NCBI RefSeq assembly: GCF_014192395.1 | Contig: NZ_JACHXW010000023.1 | Span: 1 to 64,000, forward strand | From: Paenibacillus endophyticus | GTDB taxonomy: Bacteria; Bacillota; Bacilli; Paenibacillales; Paenibacillaceae | DNA length: 64,000 nucleotides | Reading direction: 5' to 3' | Shown here: positions 9,219-17,731 of the stretch, one piece after another | Position numbering within the stretch: the first letter of the stretch is position 1 | How the letters are laid out: the number at the start of each line of letters is the position of its first letter | Position numbers and translations under genes: made by a program | Notes under the pieces: generated by a model | The model's database searches: none | What the model saw: only the letters and a program-made list of their open reading frames with translations | What the model was told of the DNA's origin: nothing

Positions 9219-9891
9219 GTCGGTTCAGCTTCCCATTCTCTAGATAAAGCACGCGATCACATAACTGTAAAACCCGGTCATCATGCGTGACCATAACCGC
9301 GCTCGCTCCCTGATCCTTGACTTGCTTCGCAATCATGCTTACTACATCGAGCCCTCGTGCTGCATCCAAGCTTGCTGTTGGCTCATCTGCAAACAGGACA
9401 GCCGGGTCATTCATTAAAGCTCTTGCAATAGCGACCCGCTGCCGCTCCCCGCCAGACAGCTTCTCTGGGTAGGCCTTTCGTCGGTGAGACAATCCTATTT
9501 TATCGAGCAGCTCTCTCACTCGTTTGAGTGCCTTTGCCTTATCCATCTCGGCAAGCATGGCTACAAGCATCAATTGTTCTTCTACTTTCAAGTAAGGAAT
9601 TAAGTTGGCGCTCTGAAAAATAAAGCCTATTTTCCGAAGCCGAATTTCCGAACGCTCTTGTTTGCTTTTACCGCCGATAGATTCCCCATCGAGCAGAACA
9701 TGACCGCTCGTTGGCTCGAGAAGCGCTCCTGCTATGGATAGAAATGTGCTTTTGCCAGAGCCTGAAGGGCCCATAACAGCGACCAGCTCGCCTTCGGCAA
9801 CCTCAAGGCTAAGCTGATTCAGAATCGTCCTCTGGGTACCGCCATCTTCAAAAGTCCGCGTGATTTCTTGCAATTCAAGTCGGTTTCTCAT
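9211..9891 (-). CDS. hrtA: Haem-efflux ABC transporter ATP-binding protein HrtA
   Basis: The ATPase of the HrtAB haem efflux pump (226 residues). It shows Walker A GPSGSGKST near residues 39-47, signature LSGGERQRVAIARAL, Walker B VLFADEPTASLD and the switch His in VMVTHDD, the layout of the LolD/MacB ATPase family. Assignment to HrtA rests on context: it overlaps the HrtB-like permease by 4 nt (ATGA) and follows HssRS-type genes on the same strand. The pump removes toxic haem from the membrane. The stop lies in a 50-nt intergenic repeat. Confidence 0.85.
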   Translation of the reverse strand: MRNRLELQEITRTFEDGGTQRTILNQLSLEVAEGELVAVMGPSGSGKSTFLSIAGALLEPTSGHVLLDGESIGGKSKQERSEIRLRKIGFIFQSANLIPYLKVEEQLMLVAMLAEMDKAKALKRVRELLDKIGLSHRRKAYPEKLSGGERQRVAIARALMNDPAVLFADEPTASLDAARGLDVVSMIAKQVKDQGASAVMVTHDDRVLQLCDRVLYLENGKLNRQA

Positions 9892-11012
9892 GCTGCTGTC
9901 CTCCCAATCGCATCCAGGGCATCAATTCTGGCGACCTTCCACACCGAGAACAGGGAGCCAGCCAGCGACATGATGACAAAGGACAGGCAGGTAATGGCGA
10001 GCGTGGTGAAGCCTAACTGAAAGGGCAGCGAGCTTGGCAATACGATCTCAAACAGCTGCACCAACAGGACGCTAATGACCAGGCTGCTGATAGATAAGAT
10101 GAGCACTTGCAGCGCCACGCTTCTAACCAAATAAGCAGTTCGTGCACCCATCGCTTTCAAAATACCAAATTGACTCGTTTTCTGAAGCGTAATGACATAA
10201 AAGAATACGGCCAGTACAAAAGCGGAAATAACAAACAAGAATACAATCATCATCATGAGCGAGCCTTGCTCTTCTTTGTAGCCGGGAATCGCGGACACTG
10301 CCTCGGATTTCTTAATCACTTCCGTATGGGAAAGCGCAGCCTGAAGCTTCTGAACGTTTTCGTTGGCTGTTTTAATAGCAATCGCATTGTATGAGGGATG
10401 ATCTGCTGATTCATTTCCTTCATGAGCTGCAGTCTGCACTTGAAGGCTAAGCCAATCCTGTTGATTGAGGAAAACGGCCGGCGTATGGCTGAACGACTCG
10501 TTTTTCACGAATCCGTTTACTGTCCATCTGATACCCGAAGCTTGATCCACAAGGATTGTACCAAGCTTGACGCCAACATCAGATAGCTTGTCATCAACGA
10601 GAACATGCCCTATTAGCTGATCCGAAAGCGGTGAGCCTTCTGTTATGGCGGGTGCCAGCCAGCCCTGCGGATTCACCGCGAGCAGAGTGACATCTATTTT
10701 GGATGAATCGACAGAGGGGCTGACCGTTGTCACTCTCACACCAAGCGGCTCTGCATTTTCTATTCCTACGATTAAGCCGGCTTCCTCAAACTGGTTCTGA
10801 TCGAGCTGAGATCTGGTGAGGCGGTGCTCAGCATGCTGTTCCAAGACAAAATGAGTGGCAGCCATATTCTTAATAGAAGCCGCATTATCATAGGCAAGCC
10901 CCTGTGCAAGCCCGGTGACAAACAAGACTAGACATGCTACCAGCACCATAATGGTTGCGATTAACGTATAGCGAGCCTTAGAGAATCTAATTTCCCGAAT
11001 AGCCAAATACAT
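9888..11012 (-). CDS. hrtB: Haem-efflux ABC transporter permease HrtB
   Basis: A 374-residue FtsX/MacB-type permease with one N-terminal membrane segment, an extracellular domain (about 40-240) and three C-terminal segments. Its first residues (LAIREIRFSKARYTLI, then FVTGLAQGLAYDN) match the N-terminal pattern I know for HrtB of staphylococci, including the LFxxGLAQGLA motif. GAAGGAGGGAAGC precedes the ATG. In front of the gene sits an 11-bp-period direct repeat that overlaps the -35 region of a TATACT promoter, matching how HssR controls hrtAB in Staphylococcus. The order here is hrtB then hrtA, which is reversed relative to the staphylococcal operon. Confidence 0.87.
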   Translation of the reverse strand: MYLAIREIRFSKARYTLIATIMVLVACLVLFVTGLAQGLAYDNAASIKNMAATHFVLEQHAEHRLTRSQLDQNQFEEAGLIVGIENAEPLGVRVTTVSPSVDSSKIDVTLLAVNPQGWLAPAITEGSPLSDQLIGHVLVDDKLSDVGVKLGTILVDQASGIRWTVNGFVKNESFSHTPAVFLNQQDWLSLQVQTAAHEGNESADHPSYNAIAIKTANENVQKLQAALSHTEVIKKSEAVSAIPGYKEEQGSLMMMIVFLFVISAFVLAVFFYVITLQKTSQFGILKAMGARTAYLVRSVALQVLILSISSLVISVLLVQLFEIVLPSSLPFQLGFTTLAITCLSFVIMSLAGSLFSVWKVARIDALDAIGRTAA

Positions 11013-11039
11013 GTTGCTTCCCTCCTTCGTAATGACCTA

Positions 11040-11072
11040 AGTATAGGAAGCGAAAATGAACGGCGAATGAAT
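11040..11072 (-). promoter_or_regulatory. Promoter and HssR-type direct repeat upstream of hrtB
   Basis: Read on the minus strand, the halves ATTCATTCGCC (11072-11062) and GTTCATTTTCG (11061-11051) form a direct repeat of 11-bp period. It is followed 7 nt after the second half by a -10 box TATACT (11045-11040). No good -35 hexamer exists 17 nt upstream, as expected for an activator-dependent promoter. The known staphylococcal HssR box is a tandem GTTCATATT with the same period (from memory). It lies in the 66-nt gap between hssS and hrtB. Confidence 0.7.
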
Positions 11073-11078
11073 GGCATG

Positions 11079-12455
11079 TTACAGTTGGGGAAATTCAATT
11101 GTAAAGGTCGTTCCCTCGGCAGAGCTGGTCACTTCTATGCTGCCTTCATGGAGTTGGACGATTTTCTTTACAATGGCAAGACCCAGTCCCGTTCGACCGG
11201 AGGAACGATCACGTGAGTGATCGGCTCGGTAGAAACGGTCGAACAAGAACGGTAGATGCTCTACGGCAATGCCGTTGCCGGTATCCGCAATATGGATTAC
11301 GCATTGCGAATGCGTCTGCGCGGCACGTATCTCAATGGTTCTTCCGCTTGGAATATGATTTACTGCATTGCTAAGCAAGTTCATCCACACCTGCATAAGC
11401 AGCACCTCATCCCCGCGAAGCATAATGGCAGCAGGAACGGAAATTTTAATCAGCAGCTCCTTCTCCTCTAGCTGCCATTGCAGCACTTGAACGGCTTGGC
11501 GGATTTGGCTTTGCAGTGAAAATGTCTTATTGTGGATCGTCTCTTGCCCTTGTTCCAGTGAAGAGAGCAATAGCAATTGCTTGCTGAGCAAGGACAGGTG
11601 CCGGCTTTCTCCCTCAATAATCGATGCATAACGCTCACGTTCTTCCCTCGGGAGATCACGCTCGGCCAGCACCTTAGCGAATCCTTGAATCGAAGTGAGC
11701 GGAGATTGAATTTCATGCGAAACATTCGAGACAAACTGTTGACGTGACTGGTCGACTCGCTCTAGCTCACGGCTCATGGTCATGAAATGCTCGGCTAATT
11801 GCCCAATTTCATCACGTCGATTGGTCGGTAATTTTAAGTTATAGCTGCCTTGGGCAATGCGTTTGGTTGCATCAGATAGACGGGCAATCGGACGGACCAA
11901 ATATCTTGTGCTGAACAAAAATAAAATAATGCTGATGACGATCGTAAGCAGGACGATGATGGCAAAAAATATGCGCAATTCACCGAACTGCAGAATCACA
12001 TCCGGGCGAATGAACAAAGCATACTTGTGATTATTGAAGTGGACGCTTGTCCCGACCGTATTGCTTAATGAATTATCGAAAAAGCCGGAGATAAACGGTT
12101 TGTTCGGGAACTCGGCAACGCCATGGTACAAGCCGCCATTAAGCACCAGCTCTCTGGCATGCACGTCCAAATCCTGCTCGCGGAAGCTGTGCCCAAAAAA
12201 ACGATCAACGCCTTGACCGTCAGTTAAATAGATTTGATAGCCTAGCGATGCGGCGTTTTGCAAATAGGTCTCCAAGCTGTTAGGATCCCTCTCTACATAA
12301 GCCTTCATTTGCTGCGCAATAACGATCAGCTTCTTATCATTAAAGGGCTTCAGCTTCACATGGTAGTAGGTATTCGCTAACAGAAAGCTCAGCATGCTGC
12401 TGAAGAGGATAACTGCAATGGTCATGAGAAAGACCCGGAAGTACAGCGATCTCAA
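11079..12455 (-). CDS. hssS: Haem sensor histidine kinase HssS
   Basis: A 458-residue membrane kinase with a membrane segment at about 7-29, an extracellular sensor (30-160), a second segment (about 162-183), HAMP, HisKA with the phospho-acceptor His near residue 247 (SNVSHEIQSPLTS), and a HATPase domain (LLSNAVNHI, DTGNGI, GLGLAIV). The sensor holds the block YHGV..FISGFFDN...NTVG...FIRPD, which resembles HssS of Staphylococcus aureus very closely, and the length is the same to within a few residues. The start overlaps the hssR stop by 4 nt. It senses haem stress and phosphorylates HssR. Confidence 0.88.
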   Translation of the reverse strand: MRSLYFRVFLMTIAVILFSSMLSFLLANTYYHVKLKPFNDKKLIVIAQQMKAYVERDPNSLETYLQNAASLGYQIYLTDGQGVDRFFGHSFREQDLDVHARELVLNGGLYHGVAEFPNKPFISGFFDNSLSNTVGTSVHFNNHKYALFIRPDVILQFGELRIFFAIIVLLTIVISIILFLFSTRYLVRPIARLSDATKRIAQGSYNLKLPTNRRDEIGQLAEHFMTMSRELERVDQSRQQFVSNVSHEIQSPLTSIQGFAKVLAERDLPREERERYASIIEGESRHLSLLSKQLLLLSSLEQGQETIHNKTFSLQSQIRQAVQVLQWQLEEKELLIKISVPAAIMLRGDEVLLMQVWMNLLSNAVNHIPSGRTIEIRAAQTHSQCVIHIADTGNGIAVEHLPFLFDRFYRADHSRDRSSGRTGLGLAIVKKIVQLHEGSIEVTSSAEGTTFTIEFPQL

Positions 12456-13129
12456 CGTTCTTTCACCTCAACCTTGTAGCCGATCCCTCGCACCGTCTGA
12501 ATCGTGAAATCGTCCGCGTATTCGGCGAAGCGTTGGCGCAGCCGCTTAATATGGACGTCAACCGTGCGCTCGTCCCCTTCGTAGTCCGCTCCCCATACGA
12601 GGTGAATCAGTTCATCGCGCGAGAACAGCCGTCCTGGATACTGTGCGAGCTGCGAGAGAAGCTCGAATTCCTTCATCGGCAGAAAAAGGATGGACTGGCC
12701 ATCGGATACCTCAATATTTCTCCGATCAATCACGATTCGGTTCATCCGAATGATGTCATTGGAGGTGCGATTATAGCGGCGAAAAAGGGCTTTGACCCGG
12801 AATACCAGCTCCTCCGGCTCGAAGGGCTTCGTCACATAATCGTCCGTGCCGCGCAAATAACCTTGCTCCTTGTCCAATAGCTGATCCTTTGCAGTGAGCA
12901 TAATGATCGGAATATCGTAATTTTGCCTAATATGCTCACATAGGTCGAGACCATCCATTCGAGGCATCATTACATCAATAACGGCTAGGTCAATAGGGGT
13001 CTCAGTCATCAGCTTGACCGCGTCCAATCCATCCTTCGCTTCGTGCAATTGATAGCCCTCTTTGCTCATGAAATACCGAAGGAGCGTCCTTATATTTGCG
13101 TCGTCGTCAACAAGAAGCAGCTGCTTCAT
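12452..13129 (-). CDS. hssR: Haem response regulator HssR
   Basis: An OmpR/PhoB-type response regulator (225 residues). The receiver has DDDANIR, phospho-acceptor Asp near 52 in AVIDVMMPRMDG, and Lys in VTKPFEP. The C-terminal winged helix shows RDELIHLVWG and the DNA-contacting RTVDVHIKRLRQRF. Two ATG codons stand side by side; the second (13129) has the better distance to TGAGGGA. It is the first gene of a same-strand unit hssR-hssS-hrtB-hrtA. It should bind the direct repeat in front of hrtB. Confidence 0.88.
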   Translation of the reverse strand: MKQLLLVDDDANIRTLLRYFMSKEGYQLHEAKDGLDAVKLMTETPIDLAVIDVMMPRMDGLDLCEHIRQNYDIPIIMLTAKDQLLDKEQGYLRGTDDYVTKPFEPEELVFRVKALFRRYNRTSNDIIRMNRIVIDRRNIEVSDGQSILFLPMKEFELLSQLAQYPGRLFSRDELIHLVWGADYEGDERTVDVHIKRLRQRFAEYADDFTIQTVRGIGYKVEVKER

Positions 13130-13229
13130 CATTATTCCCTCAGGCCCTTCATTTTAAGTGGGGGGAGAGCCCCAGCTCTTTTTTGTTTAAGTCGTTCCCT
13201 AATTCAAGGTGCCGTTAATGCTTTTCAGG

Positions 13230-13258
13230 ATTATAGCATTTTTAATGGCTTGAGGAAT
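13230..13258 (-). promoter_or_regulatory. Possible hssRS promoter
   Basis: On the minus strand a perfect -10 TATAAT (13235-13230) lies about 100 nt before hssR. The region 17 nt upstream (ATTCCT) is a poor -35. This is the only good -10 hexamer seen between hssR and the divergent gene. Confidence 0.4.
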
Positions 13259-13334
13259 ACGCTGCTTTCATCCTGAAGCAATGACTAGGCCGATGGAGAA
13301 ACGTTTCGAAAGAAAGCAGCTTTTTTTGCGAGAA

Positions 13335-13382
13335 TGTTCACAGACTGTTCACTTATGCGGAGGCTGCCGCACTCGTTATAAT
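13335..13382 (+). promoter_or_regulatory. Promoter with HssR-like direct repeat before the DUF2798 gene
   Basis: Two GTTCAC blocks (13336-13341 and 13347-13352) are spaced exactly 11 bp apart, like the operator in front of hrtB. A TATAAT box follows at 13377-13382 in the context GTTATAATG. The repeat ends just upstream of the -35 position, which is not a consensus hexamer. The divergent neighbour is hssR, so HssR control is plausible but inferred. Confidence 0.5.
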
Positions 13383-13411
13383 GACAAAGGTAAATAGAAA
13401 GGATGATGGAA

Positions 13412-13909
13412 ATGCCAACAACGAAGAAAGAAAATGTTTATTTTGGAATGATGATGTGTGTGGGAATGGTCATCTGCATGACCGTTTACAATTTATTTAC
13501 AAACGACTTAATCGGTAAAATATCGTGGATAGGAATAGTAGTCCAGCTTCTTCTAGGGTTTGCCGTTGCCTTCTTATTAGAGTTGTTTATTGTCGGTCCA
13601 ATTGCCAAAAAACTGGCTTTTTCGCTGCCCTATGACAAGTCGAAGAAGCTGTTTGTGATTCTATCCCTAACCTTTTTTATGGTTATCGGGATGGTTCTCT
13701 GCATGTCTGCCTATGGACTATTGAATGCTTACCTCGCTAACGGCTTGGGTGGACAATCCTTATTTGAAAGCTATTTATCGATCGTTTTTAAAAATGTGAT
13801 ATTCGCTTTCCCTCTGCAGCTCATCATCATTGGGCCGCTTGTTCGGTATGCATTTGTTAAGTTTATAAAAGCTAAAGCAATCGCGAATCCTTTGAGCTTG
13901 AAGGTTTAA
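13412..13909 (+). CDS. DUF2798 family membrane protein
   Basis: A 165-residue integral membrane protein with four hydrophobic segments in two similar halves (GMMMCVGMVICMTVYNL in the first, MVIGMVLCMSAYGLLNA in the second), each followed by a segment ending in a GP motif (FIVGPIA, IIIGPLV). This tandem arrangement is that of DUF2798 proteins; no function is known. The ATG at 13412 is chosen because AGAAAGGA lies about 8 nt upstream; ATGs at 13403 and 13406 are too close to it. It is divergent from hssR and has an HssR-box-like repeat before its promoter, which hints at a link to haem stress. Confidence 0.8.
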   Translation: MPTTKKENVYFGMMMCVGMVICMTVYNLFTNDLIGKISWIGIVVQLLLGFAVAFLLELFIVGPIAKKLAFSLPYDKSKKLFVILSLTFFMVIGMVLCMSAYGLLNAYLANGLGGQSLFESYLSIVFKNVIFAFPLQLIIIGPLVRYAFVKFIKAKAIANPLSLKV

Positions 13910-14312
13910 GCGGACTGAGCCATTAGACAAAAAAGAAATCGAAGCTCTGTTTCTCGTCTTCATTGCACGAAGAAAATCCCGACCTCGCCCGGTCGGGATT
14001 TTTGGGATTTGACGCTATGTAATAGTTGTTATCACAAATGATACGAGTAAAAACGGGCAGAGCCTTCCCCCATCAGAGGTGTGCGTAGAAAAACTTGTGT
14101 AAATGTTCTATCGGTGCTTATAAAGCGGTGGAAATTCCAACGTTTTGTTCTATTAGAAGCATGATTTTGTATATGACATACGAAATCATCGCTATGTTAT
14201 GATAGCCGTGGCGCCACAAACAAAACAAAATGTAAGCGCTTCACTCCTCCCGGCCGGAGAGCAATGCCGTTCTTTGCATTCGTGTAACACCATTTCAAGG
14301 AGGCGAATGATA
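13910..14312. other. Intergenic region before the BNR protein gene
   Basis: About 400 nt without a convincing gene. It holds the terminator at 13973-14003 and, near 14173-14203, an imperfect promoter (ATGACA, 19-nt spacer, TATGAT). A weak cre-like box TGTAAGCGCTTCAC lies at 14231-14244 (8 of 11 fixed positions). Nothing else was recognised. Confidence 0.5.
13973..14003. terminator. Intrinsic terminator after the DUF2798 gene
   Basis: The perfect stem AAATCCCGACC / GGTCGGGATTT with loop TCGCCC is followed by further T bases (ATTTTTG). An A run on the other side makes it usable from both strands. Confidence 0.8.
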
Positions 14313-15590
14313 ATGGTAAAAAGCAGGTTGTGGAAGATTCTCGCAGTAGCCGCGCTGCTGGTTTCATTGCTGCCGGCAGGAGTCGGAAATGCAGCTGCAT
14401 CTTTAACCGAGGTTCCTTATACGATCGATTCGAGCAATCAAGCAGGCTGGTGGACACCACTGGAGACGTACGGCACCGGCCTTGAATATGCTTATATGGC
14501 ATACAATGCGCCAGGCAGCACGGAGGGTACCCATAAAGTGTACATTGCAAGGCGCGACGGGGCCGGAGCGTGGTCGAATATTCCCGTCATGAATGGCAGC
14601 GCAGTGGCCGAATACAACGATGATGTTGGCCATAACCAGCCTTCGATCGCACGGGACGGCAGCGGCAGGTTTCATGTGTTCGCTTCCATGCATAACGACA
14701 GCTGGCGCTACTTCCGCTCGGATACGGTTGGCGGAGCGCCGCAGAATCACTCAGCGGATATGCCCACCTCAGCATCGTTCAAGGGAACTTATCCGGTGCT
14801 GGCAACAGCCCCGAATGGCGATGTATACTTATTGATCCGATCAGGGGATGACTCGGCAGGTTACCGTTCAGGCAGGCTGTTCCGCTGGAACAACGCAGCA
14901 TCGGCTTGGAGCCAGGCAGCGGTTGTCGGAACGCATGCAGGCCGGTCATTTTATCCGAATGATCTCGTATTTGATGCGAACGGCGATCTGCACATCCTGT
15001 TCGAATGGTCTGCCTTCGTTTCGAGCGCGCTGCGCCATGAATTGTCTTATATCAAGTATAGGCCTTCCAACGGCTCCTTCTACAAAGCAGACGGCAGCGT
15101 AGTTTCCGTTCCCGTGTCTCTTGCGACTGCGGATATCGTGCAGCCGCTTGCACTTACGGAGGCTTATGTACAGAACGGAGGGGACCCCGGCGGTCCAGGC
15201 GTCCAAAGCGCTAAGCTTGCCGTCGATTCGGCGGGCAGCCCGAAGATCGTCTACCGCTACCGGGAAGAGGGCAGTACCAATTTCTCGATCAAATACGCTT
15301 CATTCGTTTCCGGCAGCTGGAGCCTGCAGACGGTCTACGACCTTACGCAGACGAGGGCAGCCATCGATATTACGTGGACGGGCTCTGTCCCTCGCGTTTA
15401 CTATACGAAGTATAGCGGCACGGATCGTGCCTATATGGCCGTCCCTTCAGGCAGTGCGGGCTGGAGCCTTACATCCATAGCCTCGGGCAAGCCCATTGAG
15501 CGGCTTAGCGTGGAGCGGAACGCGAACGGAACCGACATTTTATATTTAGTTGAGGTGGCCAATAGGAAGCTGTATTACGGCAGGAATTGA
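14313..15590 (+). CDS. Secreted BNR-repeat protein (BNR_4 type)
   Basis: A 425-residue exported protein with a signal peptide (MVKSRLWKILAVAALLVSLL, Ala-X-Ala cleavage near NAAAS). The mature part looks like a beta-propeller: repeated blades with Asp-rich turns such as SIARDGSGRFHVFAS, LVFDANGDLHILFEW and LAVDSAGSPKIVYRY. It resembles the BNR_4 family, which includes secreted proteins acting on polysaccharides and some lyases. The start at 14313 lies 9 nt after AAGGAGG; an ATG at 14307 is closer than usual. No membrane anchor or SLH domain is present, so it is probably released. The weak upstream cre-like box and the setting suggest carbohydrate use, but the substrate is unknown. Confidence 0.75.
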   Translation: MVKSRLWKILAVAALLVSLLPAGVGNAAASLTEVPYTIDSSNQAGWWTPLETYGTGLEYAYMAYNAPGSTEGTHKVYIARRDGAGAWSNIPVMNGSAVAEYNDDVGHNQPSIARDGSGRFHVFASMHNDSWRYFRSDTVGGAPQNHSADMPTSASFKGTYPVLATAPNGDVYLLIRSGDDSAGYRSGRLFRWNNAASAWSQAAVVGTHAGRSFYPNDLVFDANGDLHILFEWSAFVSSALRHELSYIKYRPSNGSFYKADGSVVSVPVSLATADIVQPLALTEAYVQNGGDPGGPGVQSAKLAVDSAGSPKIVYRYREEGSTNFSIKYASFVSGSWSLQTVYDLTQTRAAIDITWTGSVPRVYYTKYSGTDRAYMAVPSGSAGWSLTSIASGKPIERLSVERNANGTDILYLVEVANRKLYYGRN

Positions 15591-15689
15591 TAGTGGATCG
15601 ATGAATCAACCGGGCGCTCGGAGCGCCTGACTTAGGCTAATCGGCTTGGTAGTCTTTTACCGCTTATATAAACGCCAATATAAGGAAAG

Positions 15690-15716
15690 AACCCGACCGT
15701 GCGAGGTCGGGTTTTT
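15690..15716 (+). terminator. Intrinsic terminator
   Basis: The stem AACCCGACC (15690-15698) / GGTCGGGTT (15705-15713) followed by TTTGATT. It ends the BNR gene transcript. Confidence 0.8.
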
Positions 15717-15809
15717 GATTTATTTTCATCATTATTCTGTTAGAATAGGTCATAAATGGGGCGACGGTCCATATACTTACGATTGCTGAGCGGGAAGGGA
15801 TGAACGGCG

Positions 15810-16319
15810 ATGGACAGAATAGCCAAAATGACTACAGGCGCGATCTTTGTTCTAGTAGTGGGCATAATGCTCTACCTGACCTTACATGATGCGAGCAGAA
15901 TAAACGCAAACGACTTTCAAATGGAGCTGTCGGAGCTGCGCAGCGGGGAGCAAGTAAAGGTTGATTTTGCAGAGAAGCCAACGGTCTTGTCCGTGTTCAC
16001 GTCATGGTGCCCCTATTGCAATGAGGACGCACCCAAAATGGTCGATTTGCATGAGAAATACAAGGATCGGATAAATCTATACGGCATTAATGTTACGAAT
16101 CGTGATGAACGGTCAGAGGTGGAGAGCTATGTGGAGGAGCATGGCATTGAATATCCCGTCCTCCTTGATGAAGATGGCGCTGTATACGAGTATTATGGCG
16201 CAGAAGGATTCCCGGCGCTCTATTTCATAAATACCGATGGCATCGTAGTGGATTACATCGTTGGTTCAGTGGATCAGAACGTGATTGATGCGTCATTTGC
16301 GAGCCTTCTCTCGGAATAA
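15810..16319 (+). CDS. Membrane-anchored thioredoxin-like protein (TlpA/ResA type)
   Basis: A 169-residue thiol-disulfide exchange protein held on the outer face of the membrane by one N-terminal segment (about residues 8-25). The thioredoxin fold has the active site SWCPYCNE with Cys67 and Cys70, followed by the usual pattern GINVTNRDERSEVESYVEEHGI and the cis-Pro loop GFPALYFIN. It may reduce apocytochrome or other exported thiol proteins. GGGAAGGGA stands 9 nt before the ATG. Its 3' end overlaps the convergent MFS gene by 27 nt. A second protein of this family is encoded at 27453. Confidence 0.85.
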   Translation: MDRIAKMTTGAIFVLVVGIMLYLTLHDASRINANDFQMELSELRSGEQVKVDFAEKPTVLSVFTSWCPYCNEDAPKMVDLHEKYKDRINLYGINVTNRDERSEVESYVEEHGIEYPVLLDEDGAVYEYYGAEGFPALYFINTDGIVVDYIVGSVDQNVIDASFASLLSE

Positions 16320-17543
16320 CATAAAGAATAGCATCGATGCGGTGACGTATAATAATCCAGTAATGCTGAACGTTATAGCATACCCCCAGTAGTAGCCGTG
16401 GGCAGCAATGAGATGAGCGTGCACGGGTCCCATGGTGGCCCACCCCAACATAAAAGCAGTCTGCATGCAGGAATTAGCAAGGCTGCGCTTCTGGGCGGAG
16501 ACTCGGTCGATTAGAATAGCGGATTGCAACGGATTAGCCGCATTCATCAGCGCTTGGCGAAAAAGAAAGCTAATAGACGCGACGATCAATAGATTCGTAA
16601 AGCCTGTTAGCAGCAGGAAAGGCAGCGAAAGCGTTTGGAAGATAACGATCGCTTTTACTTTTCCAACCCGATTAGCGAGCGTGGGGCCAATAAGCATGGA
16701 GATGATGGTCATCACCTGACCCAGCGAAAGCAAGAGACTCATGGCACTAAGAGAGACCGAGAATCGATTGGTGAAATATAAATTCAAGTAAGGCACCACA
16801 AGTCCCGATCCGATTCCAATCAAGAGCTGTATGCCGGCAAATTTAGCAATAAACTTCAAATCGCCATGCGATTGAGAGGCGTTTTTTGCTGGCAGATTAT
16901 GTTCGGACGGCTGGGCGGCTTGAAGCTGGGGACGCGCTGATTCCCGTATAGCCTGCAAAGGCAGGAACGCCGCAATGGTTGCAACGCTGCCAACAAGCAA
17001 AACGAGTTTAAAGGAAAGCAGCTTGTCTAATCCTGCGGATTGCATCACATCGGCCATAATGCCCCCGCCAAGGCTGCCCGCCACCTGGGAGGCGAGAACA
17101 AACGCGGAATAGAAGCTGAATATGCGCAGCCGGTCTGCTTTTGCTATATTTTCGGCAAGAAAGGGAATGGCGAGCACCTGGAAAATAGCAGCAAATAAGC
17201 CAGTTAGAACGGCCATTGCAAGCAGGCTGCTGTCTGACTCCAATAAAGTGCGGCCCGCTAATACGATGCCGCTGCATAATGCGCCGATAACGAGCAGCCT
17301 CTTGCGGCTGGCACGATCTCCGAAAAACCCGATCGGGATAAAGCATAGCGCTGTTGCCAGTGATTGCACGCTGACGATTGTCCCGGTCATGGCATCGGGA
17401 TAACCGAGCTCATGTATGTATAAATTGTAAAGGACCGAGAACATCCCCGTCCCGATTTGGTAGAGCATGTTAGCCAGAAAGAACAGCCGGATGTTTCGCG
17501 GCCAGCTTTGCCACTCTGCGGCGGTTGATTGAACGAATTTCAT
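16293..17543 (-). CDS. MFS transporter
   Basis: A 416-residue major facilitator with twelve predicted membrane segments. The loop 2-3 signature appears as GFFGDRASRKRLLV, and an equivalent motif appears in the second half (GPTLANRVGKVKA). The start at 17543 (MKFVQSTAAEW) follows AGGAGGCTCTTAC; a longer frame adds ten residues with no ribosome site. The substrate is not evident; the family includes drug and sugar carriers. The last 27 nt overlap the convergent thioredoxin-like gene, so the two transcripts share complementary 3' ends. Confidence 0.85.
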   Translation of the reverse strand: MKFVQSTAAEWQSWPRNIRLFFLANMLYQIGTGMFSVLYNLYIHELGYPDAMTGTIVSVQSLATALCFIPIGFFGDRASRKRLLVIGALCSGIVLAGRTLLESDSSLLAMAVLTGLFAAIFQVLAIPFLAENIAKADRLRIFSFYSAFVLASQVAGSLGGGIMADVMQSAGLDKLLSFKLVLLVGSVATIAAFLPLQAIRESARPQLQAAQPSEHNLPAKNASQSHGDLKFIAKFAGIQLLIGIGSGLVVPYLNLYFTNRFSVSLSAMSLLLSLGQVMTIISMLIGPTLANRVGKVKAIVIFQTLSLPFLLLTGFTNLLIVASISFLFRQALMNAANPLQSAILIDRVSAQKRSLANSCMQTAFMLGWATMGPVHAHLIAAHGYYWGYAITFSITGLLYVTASMLFFMLFREKARK

Positions 17544-17731
17544 GTAAGAGCCTCCTGATGATGTACAAAGCAACTCTACTATTCCGGCCTCCGCAAATCA
17601 ATTGAAAATAATTCCATTAAAATAGTGAAATAGTCCCTGCAAAATGAAATGGTCGACAGGACATAATTCCCACTCCCTTTTAATCATGATATGCTAGAGG
17701 TACGATTCGAAAAATGAGGTGAACGTTTTCC

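Noticed and set aside
13165..13190. A terminator-like hairpin (AGAGC CCCA GCTCT then T run) on the plus strand near hssR
   Set aside because: The stem is only five bp and no plus-strand gene lies upstream to terminate.
14231..14244. A cre site before the BNR protein gene
   Set aside because: Only 8 of 11 fixed positions match and the 3' half is poor, so it was left as a weak cre-like box in the intergenic note.
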